From positions 62,001-126,000 of the forward strand of contig NZ_MJGV01000046.1 of NCBI RefSeq assembly GCF_001865015.1: 64,000 nt of DNA. Direction: 5' to 3'. Under the pieces are notes generated by a model that was given only the letters and a program-made list of their open reading frames with translations, had not been told where the DNA came from and ran no database searches. Position numbers and translations under genes: made by a program. Origin of the DNA: Curtobacterium sp. MMLR14_010. Its GTDB lineage: Bacteria; Actinomycetota; Actinomycetes; Actinomycetales; Microbacteriaceae. Positions 48,089 to 57,215 of the stretch are shown here, piece after piece (positions within the stretch are counted from its first letter, which is position 1; every line of letters starts with the position of its first letter).

Positions 48089-48355
48089 ATGGCCAACCCC
48101 CAGGGCATCATCGACCCGCCCATCGACGACCTGCTGTCCAAGGTGGAGTCGAAGTACGCGCTCGTCATCTTCGCCTCGAAGCGCGCCCGCCAGATCAACG
48201 ACTACTACGCCGACCTGCACGAGGGCTCGCTCTTCGACAACGTCGGTCCGCTCGTCGACTCCACGATCGACGACAAGCCGCTGTCGGTGGCCCTCCACGA
48301 GATCAACGAGGACAAGCTCACCGTCACCAAGCAGCAGCCGCAGCCCACCGTCTGA
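48089..48355 (+). CDS. rpoZ: RNA polymerase omega subunit
   Basis: 88-aa small subunit that helps fold and assemble beta'. Conserved [33 protein letters not shown] and the end [14 protein letters not shown] are plain. ATG 48089 is preceded by tggaga. metK starts 6 bases after its stop. In mycobacteria coaBC (dfp) lies between rpoZ and metK; it is missing here. Confidence 0.95.
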   Translation: MANPQGIIDPPIDDLLSKVESKYALVIFASKRARQINDYYADLHEGSLFDNVGPLVDSTIDDKPLSVALHEINEDKLTVTKQQPQPTV

Positions 48356-48360
48356 GCCCG

Positions 48361-49575
48361 GTGACGTCCAGCACGCTGCGCCTCTTCACGTCCGAGTCGG
48401 TGACCGAGGGGCACCCCGACAAGATCTGTGACCAGATCTCGGACACGATCCTCGACGCCCTGCTCACGGTCGACCCGCACGCGCGGGTCGCCGTCGAGAC
48501 GATGGTGACGACCGGTCTCGTGCACGTCGCCGGCGAGGTCACCACGTCGGGCTACGTCGAGATCCCCAAGCTCGTCCGTGACGTCATCACGGGCATCGGG
48601 TACAACTCGTCCGAGGTCTCCTTCGACGGCGCCACGTGCGGCGTCGAGGTCTCGATCGGTGCGCAGTCGCCCGACATCGCGCAGGGCGTCGACGAGTCGC
48701 TGGACTCCCGCTCCGGTGCCGGCGTCGACCCGCTGGACCGCCAGGGAGCCGGTGACCAGGGCATCATGTTCGGCTTCGCGACGAACGAGACGCCCGAGTA
48801 CATGCCCGTCGCCATCTGGCTCGCGCACCGCCTCGCCGAGCGCCTGGCCGCCGTCCGGAAGTCCGGGGAGCTCACCTTCCTGCGACCCGACGGCAAGACC
48901 CAGGTCACGGTCGGGTACGACGGCGTCGTGCCGAAGAGCGTCGAGACCGTCGTCGTGTCGACGCAGCACTCGCCGAGCGTCACGCTCGACGAGCTGACCG
49001 CCGCGATCACGGAGCACGTCATCCGCCCGGTCCTCGACCAGGTGGAGCTCGACTCCGCCCACGTCGAGGTCATCGTGAACCCGACCGGCCGGTTCGAGAT
49101 CGGCGGGCCCCAGGGCGACGCCGGGCTCACCGGCCGCAAGATCATCGTCGACACCTACGGCGGGGCCTCCCGGCACGGTGGTGGCGCGTTCAGCGGCAAG
49201 GACCCGTCCAAGGTCGACCGCTCGGCCGCGTACGCGCTGCGCTGGGTCGCGAAGAACGCCGTCGCTGCGGGGCTCGCCGACCGGCTCGAGGTCCAGGTCG
49301 CGTACGCGATCGGCCGCGCCAAGCCCGTCGGGCTCTACGTCGAGACCTTCGGCACGGGGCACGTGGACGACGCGGTCATCGAGGCCGCGATCCGGCAGGT
49401 GTTCGACCTGCGTCCGGCCGCGATCATCCGCGACCTCGACCTGCTCAAGCCGCGGTACGCGCAGACGGCGACCTACGGCCACTTCGGCCGTGAGCTCCCC
49501 GGATTCACCTGGGAGCAGCTCGACCGCGTCGACGCCCTCCGCCAGGCCGCAGGACTCGTCGCCGCCACCGTCTGA
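48361..49575 (+). CDS. metK: S-adenosylmethionine synthetase
   Basis: 404-aa enzyme making SAM from methionine and ATP. N-terminal [27 protein letters not shown], the [21 protein letters not shown] loop, and the P-loop-like [38 protein letters not shown] are complete. GTG 48361 is the start. There is no SAM riboswitch, because only 5 bases separate it from rpoZ. priA starts 9 bases after its stop. Confidence 0.97.
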   Translation: MTSSTLRLFTSESVTEGHPDKICDQISDTILDALLTVDPHARVAVETMVTTGLVHVAGEVTTSGYVEIPKLVRDVITGIGYNSSEVSFDGATCGVEVSIGAQSPDIAQGVDESLDSRSGAGVDPLDRQGAGDQGIMFGFATNETPEYMPVAIWLAHRLAERLAAVRKSGELTFLRPDGKTQVTVGYDGVVPKSVETVVVSTQHSPSVTLDELTAAITEHVIRPVLDQVELDSAHVEVIVNPTGRFEIGGPQGDAGLTGRKIIVDTYGGASRHGGGAFSGKDPSKVDRSAAYALRWVAKNAVAAGLADRLEVQVAYAIGRAKPVGLYVETFGTGHVDDAVIEAAIRQVFDLRPAAIIRDLDLLKPRYAQTATYGHFGRELPGFTWEQLDRVDALRQAAGLVAATV

Positions 49576-49583
49576 GTGACCGC

Positions 49584-51671
49584 GTGACCACCGTCGCGCG
49601 CGTCGTCCTCGACTCGCCGCTCCCGCAGCTCGACCGGCTGTTCGACTACCGGGTGCCGGCCGAGCACGAGGACGCGTGCGTGCCCGGCGTCCGCGTGAAG
49701 GTCCCGCTGCGGACCGGCGCGCGGATGTCCGACGCCTACGTCATCGAGGTCGTCGAGGACGGTCCAGGGGCGCCCGGTGGCGCGTTCCCGGGCGAGCTGA
49801 GCGCGATCGAGACGCTCGTCAGCCCGGTGCCGGTCCTCGCGCCGGAGATCTGGACGCTCGCGCGCGCCGTGGCCGACCGTGCCGCCGGCGTGGCGAGCGA
49901 CGTGCTCCGGCTGGCGGTGCCGACGCGGCAGGTCCGGGTCGAGAAGGCCTGGCTCGCGCGGGACCCCGACCACGTTCCGCCGCCGGTCGAGGCCCCCGCG
50001 GTGACCGGGTACGCCTCAGGCGTCGTCGAGGGCATCCTCTCCGAGAACCAGCGTGCCGCGGTGGCCGCGATCCCGCACCCCGTGCAGCTCCCGACGGCGG
50101 CTCCGGACGGCGACGCCGAAGCCGCGGCCGACGCCGACCCCTCCGACACCGGCGCGCTGGCAGCCGCAGCCGCACCCGCACCCGCGCCCGTCGCCCCCGC
50201 CTGGGTTCCCGGCTGGGCACTCACCCTCGCCGAGGCCGCCGCCCGCACCCTGGCCACCGAGCGGTCCGCCGTCATCGCCGTGCCGGACTTCCGCGACCTC
50301 ACCAACCTCGAGCGCGCCCTGCACGCCCTGGTCCCCGCGGAGCGTGTGGTCCGCTTCGACGCCAAGCAGACGAACGGCCAGCGCGCGAAGGCCCTGCTGC
50401 AGGCCCGCACGCACCCGGTGGTCGCGATCGGCAACCGCACGGCGATGTACGCACCCGCCAGCGACCTCGGCCTCATCGCCATGTGGGACGACGGCGACGC
50501 GTCCTTCATCGAGCCCCGCGCCCCCTACGTGCACACCCGCGACGTGGCCCTGGTGCGTGCGGCGCAGTCGGGTGCGGCGCTCCTGTTCCTCTCGCACGCG
50601 CGGAGCACCGACGTGCAGCGCCTGGTCGAGCTGCACTGGCTCGACGACGTGACGCCGCTCCGGGCCGCGGTGCCCAAGGTCGTCCCGACGGCGCAGCAGG
50701 TCAGCGCCGAGGGCTTCGCGGCACAGGCGCGGATCCCGAGCAGTGCCTGGCGCGCCGCACGCGAGGCCAGCCGGACCGGCCCCGTGCTCGTGCAGGTCGC
50801 CAACCCGGGCTTCGGCACCGGGCTCGTCTGCGCCGACTGCGGGGAGCGCGCCCACTGCCGGGTCTGCGGGGGACCCCTCGGCATCCCCACGCACGGTGCC
50901 GTTCCCCAGTGCCGGTTCTGCGGCGCCCTCGCGGCCGGGTACCGCTGCCCCACGTGCGGCGGCGGGAAGCTCAAGGCCGTCGGGCAGGGGGCGCAGCGCA
51001 CGGCGGACGAGCTCGGCCGGGCGTTCCCGGGCACGCGCATCATCGTCGCGGACGGCTCCCGCCCGGTCGACGAGGTGCCGGCTCGTCCCGCGGTGGTCGT
51101 GGCCACGCGCGGCGCTGAACCGTCGACGCCCGGCGGCTACGCCTGCGTGCTGCTCCTCGACGGCGAGAAGATGCTCGGGCGCGAAGGCCTCCGGGTGCAG
51201 GAGGAAGTGCTGCGGTTCTGGACGAACGCCGCCGCGAAGGGCGCCCCCGGTGCCGAGGTCTACCTCGTCGGCATCGGCGGGTCACTGGCGACGGCGATGG
51301 CACTGTGGCGACTCGACACGCCCGCCCACGACGAACTCGTCGACCGCCGCGAGCTCATGTTCCCGCCAGCCGTCCGGGTCGCGACGCTCACCGGCACCGA
51401 AGAGGCGGTGACCGCGGCGGTCGAGGCCCTCGGGGAGGCGCCCGTCGGGCCGGTGCTCGGGCCGGTCCCGGTCGACGACCCCGTCCCCGGCACCGTCCGG
51501 GCGATCGTCCGGTTCCCGTACGCCCACGGCACCGAGGTCGCCGCGACGCTCAAGGCCGAGGTCATCCGCCGGTCGTCGACACGGCGGGTGCTCCCGGGTG
51601 GCAACCGCCGTCGAGCCGCGCCGACACTGCGGGCGCGGCTCGACGACGCGGAGCCGTTCGCCGAGGTCTGA
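49584..51671 (+). CDS. priA: PriA-like primosomal protein N' lacking helicase motifs
   Basis: 695 aa aligned over its length with PriA, the replication restart protein. The N-terminal DNA 3'-end-binding domain (VLDSPLPQLDRLFDYRVP, VRVKVPLRTGAR) and eight zinc-binding Cys in pairs (CADC, CRVC, CRFC, CPTC; residues ~416-459) are present. The Walker A (GxTGSGKT) is absent: where it is expected after SENQRAAVAAI there is an Ala/Pro/Asp-rich insert (~residues 165-215), and the DEEH box reads MWDDGD. So it probably binds DNA forks but cannot act as an ATP helicase, as noted for other actinobacterial PriAs. GTG 49584. Confidence 0.9.
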   Translation: MTTVARVVLDSPLPQLDRLFDYRVPAEHEDACVPGVRVKVPLRTGARMSDAYVIEVVEDGPGAPGGAFPGELSAIETLVSPVPVLAPEIWTLARAVADRAAGVASDVLRLAVPTRQVRVEKAWLARDPDHVPPPVEAPAVTGYASGVVEGILSENQRAAVAAIPHPVQLPTAAPDGDAEAAADADPSDTGALAAAAAPAPAPVAPAWVPGWALTLAEAAARTLATERSAVIAVPDFRDLTNLERALHALVPAERVVRFDAKQTNGQRAKALLQARTHPVVAIGNRTAMYAPASDLGLIAMWDDGDASFIEPRAPYVHTRDVALVRAAQSGAALLFLSHARSTDVQRLVELHWLDDVTPLRAAVPKVVPTAQQVSAEGFAAQARIPSSAWRAAREASRTGPVLVQVANPGFGTGLVCADCGERAHCRVCGGPLGIPTHGAVPQCRFCGALAAGYRCPTCGGGKLKAVGQGAQRTADELGRAFPGTRIIVADGSRPVDEVPARPAVVVATRGAEPSTPGGYACVLLLDGEKMLGREGLRVQEEVLRFWTNAAAKGAPGAEVYLVGIGGSLATAMALWRLDTPAHDELVDRRELMFPPAVRVATLTGTEEAVTAAVEALGEAPVGPVLGPVPVDDPVPGTVRAIVRFPYAHGTEVAATLKAEVIRRSSTRRVLPGGNRRRAAPTLRARLDDAEPFAEV

Positions 51672-51678
51672 GACGACC

Positions 51679-52158
51679 TCAGACGGTGGTGGCGCGGTCG
51701 CCGCGGTCGCTGCGCGGACGTCCGCCGACGCGCGGCAGGAAGACGCCGAGGGCGACCATGCCGCCGGCGAGCAGCAGGTGCAGCCAGTTGTCGGCCGTGT
51801 TCAGCGGGACGAAGTTCGCCGCGGACGCGTGGTCGGCCGTGAAGAGCCCGTAGACGAACAGCACCAGGTAGACGATGCCGCCGATGACGAGGTAGCTGCG
51901 CGAGCCGACGGCGCTGCGGGCGGCGACCAGCCCGACGATGCCGAAGAGCAGGTGCACGATGTTGTGCAGGACCGAGACCTGGAACAGTCCGAGGAGCATC
52001 GCCATCGAGCCGTGCCCGGCGCCGCCGAGGTCGCCGGTCGTGATCCCCGGCACGAAGCCGGCGAGCCCGACGACCAGGAACACGATGCCGACGACGAGCG
52101 TGGCCTTCTGGATGGTGGAACCGGCGTACCGGTTGGTGGAGGTGGTGATGTCTGCCAT
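51679..52158 (-). CDS. DUF4383-type four-helix membrane protein
   Basis: 159-aa integral membrane protein with four helices (~18-40, 55-78, 85-107, 122-142) and a charged C-terminus. The motifs GLFQVSVLHNIVHLLFGIVG and LNTADNWLHLLLAGGMVALG, with paired His, are typical of DUF4383 proteins common in actinobacteria; function unknown. ATG 52158 has TACGGT 14 bases upstream on the reverse strand. It converges on priA with a 7-base gap and is divergent from fmt. Confidence 0.85.
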   Translation of the reverse strand: MADITTSTNRYAGSTIQKATLVVGIVFLVVGLAGFVPGITTGDLGGAGHGSMAMLLGLFQVSVLHNIVHLLFGIVGLVAARSAVGSRSYLVIGGIVYLVLFVYGLFTADHASAANFVPLNTADNWLHLLLAGGMVALGVFLPRVGGRPRSDRGDRATTV

Positions 52159-52166
52159 GAGCGGGA

Positions 52167-52172
52167 CCGTAC
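52167..52172 (-). promoter_or_regulatory. -10 box (TACGGT) of the DUF4383 gene
   Basis: First base 14 bases before ATG 52158 on the reverse strand; no SD is visible in the interval. Confidence 0.45.
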
Positions 52173-52270
52173 GCACATCGCTCCCGGCTGGTTCCCAGAC
52201 CCGGCGCCCCTGCGCCGGACGGACAGCGGCGGGCAGCCCGGGGCGGTGCCGGCATGGGAGGATCGAACCC

Positions 52271-53212
52271 ATGCGTCTCGTCGTCGCCGGCAGCCCCGCT
52301 GCGGCCGTCCCCACCCTCCGTCGGCTCGCGGCGTCCGACCACGAGATCGCCGCGGTGCTCACGCGTCCGCCGACCCCGCAGGGCCGCAAACGCGTCCTGA
52401 CGCCGACGCCCGTCGCCGAGGCCGCCGAGGAGCTCGGGCTGCCCGTGCTCGAGGCCTCCCGTGTCGACGACGACGTCACCCGCCGCATCGCCGAGCTGGA
52501 CGTCGACCTCGGCGTCATCGTCGCCTACGGCGCCCTGCTCCGCCGTGCGGCGCTCGACACCCCCCGCCACGGCTGGGTCAACCTGCACTTCTCCGACCTG
52601 CCGGCGTACCGCGGAGCCGCACCCGTGCAGCGCGCCGTGATGGCGGGCGACACCCGGACCGCCGCCACGGTGTTCCAGCTCGTGGAGGCGCTCGACGCCG
52701 GCCCCGTGTTCGCCAGCGAACCGTTCGACATCGACGCCGAGGCCACGGCCGGCGAGGTCCTGGCCGCCATGGCCGAGACCGGCGCGGAGGTCGTCGTCCG
52801 GGTCGTCGACGCCATCGCGGACGGCAGCGCCACCGCGACGGAGCAGGTCGGCGAGCCGACCACCGCCCCGAAGACCACCATCGAGGACGGTCGCGTCGAC
52901 TTCGCCGCGCCGGCCGCCGCCGTCCACGCCCACATCCGGGGCGTGACACCGGAGCCGGGCGCCTTCGCGCACCTGGGGGCGACGCGCGTCAAGCTCCTCC
53001 GGTCCCACCGGATACCCCGGACAGGAGGCCCGGCGGACCCCGCCCCGTCCCTCGCCCCCGGCGCGTTGACGCTCCAGGGCGGCGCCCTCCTCCTCGGGAC
53101 CGCCGACGAGCCGCTCGTGCTCGCCCGGGTGCAGCCCGCCGGCAAGACGGCGATGGACGCCGCCGCCTGGGCCCGTGGCCTCGGCACCCTCGACGGGAAG
53201 GTCCTCGCATGA
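52271..53212 (+). CDS. fmt: Methionyl-tRNA formyltransferase
   Basis: 313-aa enzyme formylating initiator Met-tRNA. The formyl-donor domain has LVVAGSPAAAVPTLRRL and TRPPTPQGRKRVLTPTPV, and the catalytic Asn-His segment is VNLHFSDLPAYRGAAPVQRAVMAGD (the common Pro-Ser after His is Phe-Ser), with the Asp in LDAGPVF. The C-terminal OB-like domain follows residue ~205. ATG 52271 has GAGGAT at -13. rsmB overlaps its stop by 4 bases. The fmt-rsmB pair is standard. Confidence 0.96.
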   Translation: MRLVVAGSPAAAVPTLRRLAASDHEIAAVLTRPPTPQGRKRVLTPTPVAEAAEELGLPVLEASRVDDDVTRRIAELDVDLGVIVAYGALLRRAALDTPRHGWVNLHFSDLPAYRGAAPVQRAVMAGDTRTAATVFQLVEALDAGPVFASEPFDIDAEATAGEVLAAMAETGAEVVVRVVDAIADGSATATEQVGEPTTAPKTTIEDGRVDFAAPAAAVHAHIRGVTPEPGAFAHLGATRVKLLRSHRIPRTGGPADPAPSLAPGALTLQGGALLLGTADEPLVLARVQPAGKTAMDAAAWARGLGTLDGKVLA

Positions 53213-54717
53213 GCCCCCACCAGCAGCGGCAGCACCGTCCCGACGCCCGCACCGTCCGCGGCCCGAGCGCCCGCCGGGTCGCCTTCGACGTGATCCGGGC
53301 CGTGCAGGTCGACGACGCCTACGCCAACCTCCTGCTCCCGACGCGCATCCGCCGCGCCGCGCTCTCGGCGCGGGACGCCGGCTTCGCGACCGAGCTCACC
53401 TACGGCACGATCCGGATGATCGGGCGGTACGACGCCGTCGTCGAGGCCGCCTCCGGTCGGAAGGTCGGCAACGTCGAGGCCGACGTGCTCGACGTCTTGC
53501 GCCTCGGGGTCCACCAGCTGCTCGCGATGCGCACGCCCACGCACGCTGCCGTCTCCGCCACCGTCGAGCTCACCCGCGAGGTCGGTGCCCACCGCGCCAC
53601 CGGGTTCGTGAACGCCGTGATGCGCAAGGTCGCGGCGAGGACGCCCGAGGAGTGGGACACCGAGATCACCCGCGGTCTGTCGGGGGACGAGCTCCTCGCC
53701 ACGCGCTGGTCGCACCCGGCGTGGGTCATCGCCTCGCTCCGGGACGCCCTGGCTGCCGAGCGCTCCCGCGACGAGCTCGTGGCGCTGCTCGCGGCGGACG
53801 ACGTCGCTCCGCGCGTGCAGCTCGCCGCGCTGCCCGGTCTCGCGACGGACGACGACCTGCGCACCGCGACCACGGCCGTGGAGGCGGGCGACGCCGAGCC
53901 GCAGGGCGACGACGCGACCGGTGCCGAGCCTCCCGTCCCGGTGGAGGCCGCCGACGTCGTGGCCGAGGCCGACGCGCTGCCGGTGTCGCCCGTCGGCATC
54001 CGCGGCGTCACCGGCGACCCCGCCCGGGTGCCGGGCATCGCCGCCGGACGGCTCCGGGTGCAGGACGAGGGCTCGCAGCTCGCCGCCCTGGCGCTCAGCC
54101 GGTCCTCGGCGATCCAGCCGGGGGAGCGGTGGCTCGACCTCTGCGCCGGACCCGGGGGCAAGGCCGCCCTGCTCGCCGCCGAGGCCGCACAGGCCGGGGC
54201 GACCCTCGTCGCGAACGAGCTCGTGCCGGCGCGGGTCGGACTGGTCCGGAAGGCCCTCACGGGGTTCGGCGACACCGTCAGCGTCGTCGAGGGCGATGCC
54301 CGCCGGTACGGCCAGGACGGCTCCGGCGTGCGGTACGACCGCGTGCTCCTCGACGCCCCGTGCACCGGTCTCGGCGCCCTCCGCCGTCGGCCCGAGGCCC
54401 GCTGGCGCAAGGTGCCCGAGGACGTGCAGGAGCTCGCGGTGCTGCAGACCGAACTGCTCGACGCCGCGGTCCGCGTCCTCGCACCCGGCGGCACGCTGGC
54501 GTACGTCACGTGCTCGCCGCACCTCGCCGAGACCCGTGGACAGGTCGACGCGCTGATGCGCCGGCACGGGGACCTGCTCGAGCAGGTGGACACCGCGTCG
54601 GTGGTCCGCTCGGTCGCCGCGCGGGACCCGCAGGTGGCGGACGGCATGACGGCGCAGCTCTGGCCGCACCGGGTCGGCACGGACGCGATGTTCATCGCGC
54701 TGTTCCGCCGCGTCTGA
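53209..54717 (+). CDS. rsmB: 16S rRNA (cytosine-967-C5) methyltransferase
   Basis: 502-aa SAM-dependent methyltransferase. Residues ~1-160 are a NusB-like RNA-binding domain (ARRVAFDVIRAVQVDDAYANLLLP), the middle holds a linker, and the C-terminal Rossmann domain has the SAM motif WLDLCAGPGGKAALLAAEA (~307) and both catalytic cysteines, LLDAPCTGLGALRRRPEARW and AYVTCSPHLAETR. The linker (~225-270, EAGDAEPQGDDATGAEPPVP...) is longer and more acidic than usual and contains a 21-bp copy of the intergenic element found near nusA. ATG overlaps fmt by 4 bases. Confidence 0.95.
   Translation: MSPHQQRQHRPDARTVRGPSARRVAFDVIRAVQVDDAYANLLLPTRIRRAALSARDAGFATELTYGTIRMIGRYDAVVEAASGRKVGNVEADVLDVLRLGVHQLLAMRTPTHAAVSATVELTREVGAHRATGFVNAVMRKVAARTPEEWDTEITRGLSGDELLATRWSHPAWVIASLRDALAAERSRDELVALLAADDVAPRVQLAALPGLATDDDLRTATTAVEAGDAEPQGDDATGAEPPVPVEAADVVAEADALPVSPVGIRGVTGDPARVPGIAAGRLRVQDEGSQLAALALSRSSAIQPGERWLDLCAGPGGKAALLAAEAAQAGATLVANELVPARVGLVRKALTGFGDTVSVVEGDARRYGQDGSGVRYDRVLLDAPCTGLGALRRRPEARWRKVPEDVQELAVLQTELLDAAVRVLAPGGTLAYVTCSPHLAETRGQVDALMRRHGDLLEQVDTASVVRSVAARDPQVADGMTAQLWPHRVGTDAMFIALFRRV
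53918..53938 (-). repeat. 21-bp copy of the nusA-upstream element within rsmB
   Basis: Perfect inverted match to 12737-12757 (core gggaggctcggcacc). In rsmB it is read as part of a low-complexity linker near residue 237 and adds no frame disruption. Confidence 0.75.
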
Positions 54718-54747
54718 GCCGCCCGATCCGGGCCGTCCCGTCCGGCG

Positions 54748-55347
54748 TCACTCCATCCGGAAGTCGAGTCCGTCCCGGCGTGCCAGGCGGGCGGCAGCAC
54801 GGACGAAGCGCAGCCCCTTGCCCACGGTCCCGTCGAGGTTCGTGACGGTCTGCTCCTCGGCCTCGCGGATGCGCCAGGCGAGGTCCGTGCCACGGGCGTC
54901 GTAGGCGACCCGCTCCATCGTCTCGACCACCCGACGCTCGGCCTCGGCGCCGACCTGCCGCGCCGAGCGGACGGGCTCCTCGGCGCGTGCCGGGTCCTCC
55001 GTCGGCGCGGCGGCCTCGGCAGGGTCGCTCCGGGCGGCGGTCAGCAGCACCGACCCGGCGGCCGTCACGCCCGCGAGGGCGTCGGCGTGGGTCAGCCCGA
55101 GCCCGCCGGACATCACCAGCTCGATGTCGAGGGTCACCGGCGTGCCGTGGTCGAGCCGTGTCAGCCGGACCTGCCCGCGCCCCCCGCCGTTCTCCCACCG
55201 CACCACGTCGCCGTGCGTCAGGAAGAGCGCGAAGTCCATCACCTCGAGGACGTCCTCCAGGTCCCGGATCACGTCCGACAACGGTGCGCCGGGGTCGGGC
55301 GCGAAGGCGATCCGCACCAGGATGGACTCCGGTTGCACATCCGTCAT
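54748..55347 (-). CDS. Conserved hypothetical protein
   Basis: 199 aa, family not recognised. The first ~85 residues form a small alpha/beta unit (ILVRIAFAPDPGAPLSDVIRDLEDVLEVMDFALFL, then HGDVVRWENGGGRGQVRLTRLDHGTPVTLDIELVMSG). A Pro/Glu/Ala-rich linker follows (~105-130), then a basic helical C-terminus (GAEAERRVVETMERVAYDARG... RFVRAAARLARRDGL). No signal or membrane segment. ATG 55347 has TAGGCT exactly 12 bases upstream on the reverse strand, so the mRNA is probably leaderless. It converges on rsmB and is divergent from rpe. Confidence 0.75.
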   Translation of the reverse strand: MTDVQPESILVRIAFAPDPGAPLSDVIRDLEDVLEVMDFALFLTHGDVVRWENGGGRGQVRLTRLDHGTPVTLDIELVMSGGLGLTHADALAGVTAAGSVLLTAARSDPAEAAAPTEDPARAEEPVRSARQVGAEAERRVVETMERVAYDARGTDLAWRIREAEEQTVTNLDGTVGKGLRFVRAAARLARRDGLDFRME

Positions 55348-55353
55348 GCTCGC

Positions 55354-55359
55354 AGCCTA
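55354..55359 (-). promoter_or_regulatory. -10 box (TAGGCT), leaderless mRNA
   Basis: Reverse-strand TAGGCT, first base 12 bases before ATG 55347. A second TAGGCT, for rpe, lies 22 bases away on the other strand. Confidence 0.6.
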
Positions 55360-55380
55360 AGTGGATGCGTCGAGCGCCGG

Positions 55381-55386
55381 TAGGCT
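55381..55386 (+). promoter_or_regulatory. -10 box (TAGGCT), leaderless rpe mRNA
   Basis: First base 12 bases before the rpe GTG; no SD between. Confidence 0.6.
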
Positions 55387-55392
55387 TGCCCG

Positions 55393-56058
55393 GTGACGAT
55401 CCGCATCTCGCCGAGCATCCTGTCCGCCGACTTCGCGAACCTCGAGCGCGAGCTCGGGCGCATCGCCACCGCCGACCTGGTGCACGTCGACGTGATGGAC
55501 AACCACTTCGTCCCGAACCTGACGCTCGGGCTGCCGATCGTCGAGCGCCTGCAGCAGGTCTCGCCGGTGCCGCTCGACGTCCACCTGATGATCACGGACG
55601 CCGACACCGAGGCCCCGAAGTACGCCGAGCTCGGGGTGTCCAGCGTGACGTTCCACCTCGAAGCGGCGACCGACCCGGTGGCGACGGCCGCGGCGATCCG
55701 GTCGAACGGCGCCCGGGCCGCTGTCGCGGTGAAGCCCGGCACGCCGATCACGCCCGTGCTCGCGCACCTCGACGCCTACGACATGATCCTGCTCATGACG
55801 GTCGAACCCGGGTTCGGCGGCCAGTCCTTCATGCCCGAGGTGATGCCGAAGCTCGCCGACGCCCGCGCGGCCGTCGACGCCTCCGGGCTCGACGTCTGGC
55901 TCGAGGTCGACGGCGGCATCGCGGTCGACACCGTGCCCCAGGCCGTCCGGAGCGGGGCCGACACGCTGGTCGCCGGCTCCGCGGTCTACGGCGGCGACCC
56001 CGAGTCCCGCATCCGCGACCTCCGCGACGCGGCGCAGCGTGCCCTCGCGGGACGGTAG
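55393..56058 (+). CDS. rpe: Ribulose-phosphate 3-epimerase
   Basis: 221-aa TIM-barrel metalloenzyme interconverting ribulose 5-phosphate and xylulose 5-phosphate in the pentose phosphate pathway. RISPSILSADFANLERELG, LVHVDVMDNHFVPNLTLGLPIVE (metal ligands), DVHLMI, MTVEPGFGGQSFMPE and LEVDGGI are all standard. GTG 55393 is 12 bases after a TAGGCT. rpe next to his genes provides pentose phosphates upstream of PRPP, an association that is suggestive only. Confidence 0.96.
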   Translation: MTIRISPSILSADFANLERELGRIATADLVHVDVMDNHFVPNLTLGLPIVERLQQVSPVPLDVHLMITDADTEAPKYAELGVSSVTFHLEAATDPVATAAAIRSNGARAAVAVKPGTPITPVLAHLDAYDMILLMTVEPGFGGQSFMPEVMPKLADARAAVDASGLDVWLEVDGGIAVDTVPQAVRSGADTLVAGSAVYGGDPESRIRDLRDAAQRALAGR

Positions 56059-56061
56059 CCT
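56056..56061 (+). promoter_or_regulatory. -10 box (TAGCCT), leaderless hisE mRNA
   Basis: First base 12 bases before the hisE GTG; the box overlaps the rpe stop codon (TAG). Confidence 0.55.
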
Positions 56062-56067
56062 GGTCCC

Positions 56068-56331
56068 GTGAAGACGTTCGACGAGCTGTTCGCGGAGCTG
56101 ACCGAGAAGGCCGCATCGCGCCCCGAGGGCTCCGGCACCGTCGCCGAACTGGACGCCGGCGTGCACCAGATCGGCAAGAAGATCGTGGAAGAGGCCGCCG
56201 AGGTCTGGATGGCCGCCGAGTACGAGGGCGACGTCCGCACGGCCGAGGAGATCTCGCAGCTCGTGTACCACCTGCAGGTGCTCATGGTCGCGAAGGGCCT
56301 CACCCCGGCGGACGTCTGGCGACATCTGTGA
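56068..56331 (+). CDS. hisE: Phosphoribosyl-ATP pyrophosphatase
   Basis: 87-aa all-helical enzyme of histidine step 2, hydrolysing PR-ATP to PR-AMP. The metal-binding helix [19 protein letters not shown] (MazG-like Glu-x-x-Glu) and the [19 protein letters not shown] segment are complete. Stand-alone, not fused to hisI, which lies four genes downstream. GTG 56068 has TAGCCT 12 bases upstream. hisG follows 44 bases later. Confidence 0.95.
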   Translation: MKTFDELFAELTEKAASRPEGSGTVAELDAGVHQIGKKIVEEAAEVWMAAEYEGDVRTAEEISQLVYHLQVLMVAKGLTPADVWRHL

Positions 56332-56375
56332 CTCGCTGACCAGTCGCCGACCTCCACCAGAAAGCAGACCACCTG

Positions 56376-57215
56376 ATGCTGCGCATCGCCGTGCCCAACA
56401 AGGGCTCGCTCTCCGAGACCGCCTCCGAGATGCTGCGGGAGGCCGGCTACGCCGGTCGTCGTGACCCGAAGGCTCTCCACCTCATCGACGAGCGGAACGG
56501 CGTGGAGTTCTTCTTCCTCCGTCCGCGCGACATCGCGACCTACGTCGGCTCCGGGGCGCTCGACGTCGGCATCACCGGCCGCGACCTGCTCCTCGACTCC
56601 GGGTCTCTGGCGCACGAGGTCGACGCCCTCGGGTTCGCCGACTCGACCTTCCGCTTCGCGGGCACGCCCGGACGCTTCAGCTCGCTGCAGGACCTCGACG
56701 GGGTCCGCGTCGCGACGAGCTACCCCGGCCTCGTGGGGGAGTTCCTCGGTCGGCACGGCGTGACCGCCACCCTCGTCCAGCTCGACGGTGCCGTCGAGAG
56801 CGCCGTCCGGCTCGGCGTCGCGGACGCGGTCGCCGACGTCGTCTCGACCGGCAGCACCCTGCGCCAGGCGGGCCTGGAGATCTTCGGGCCGGTCATCCTC
56901 GAGTCCACCGCGTTGCTCGTCTCCACCGACGAGACCATCCCCGGCATCGACGTGCTGCGCCGTCGCCTGCAGGGCGTGCTCGTCGCCCGCGGCTACGTGA
57001 TGCTCGACTACGACATCCCGACCGACCTGCTCGAGCAGGCGACCGCGATCGCGTCGGGCATCGAGTCCCCGACGGTCTCGCCGCTGCACGGGCGCGACTG
57101 GTCCGCCGTCCGCGTGATGATCCCGCGCGACGACGCCAACCTGATCATGGACGCGCTCTACGACCTCGGCGCCCGCGCCATCCTCGTGAGCCCCATCCAC
57201 GCCGCACGACTGTGA
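56376..57215 (+). CDS. hisG: ATP phosphoribosyltransferase (long form)
   Basis: 279-aa enzyme of the committed histidine step, joining PRPP and ATP, feedback-inhibited by histidine through its C-terminal ACT-like domain (~205-279), as in the hexameric long form; no hisZ is needed. The [24 protein letters not shown]-terminus, [15 protein letters not shown] and [25 protein letters not shown] loop are clear. ATG 56376 follows 'agaaagca'. Overlaps hisF by 4 bases. Confidence 0.96.
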   Translation: MLRIAVPNKGSLSETASEMLREAGYAGRRDPKALHLIDERNGVEFFFLRPRDIATYVGSGALDVGITGRDLLLDSGSLAHEVDALGFADSTFRFAGTPGRFSSLQDLDGVRVATSYPGLVGEFLGRHGVTATLVQLDGAVESAVRLGVADAVADVVSTGSTLRQAGLEIFGPVILESTALLVSTDETIPGIDVLRRRLQGVLVARGYVMLDYDIPTDLLEQATAIASGIESPTVSPLHGRDWSAVRVMIPRDDANLIMDALYDLGARAILVSPIHAARL

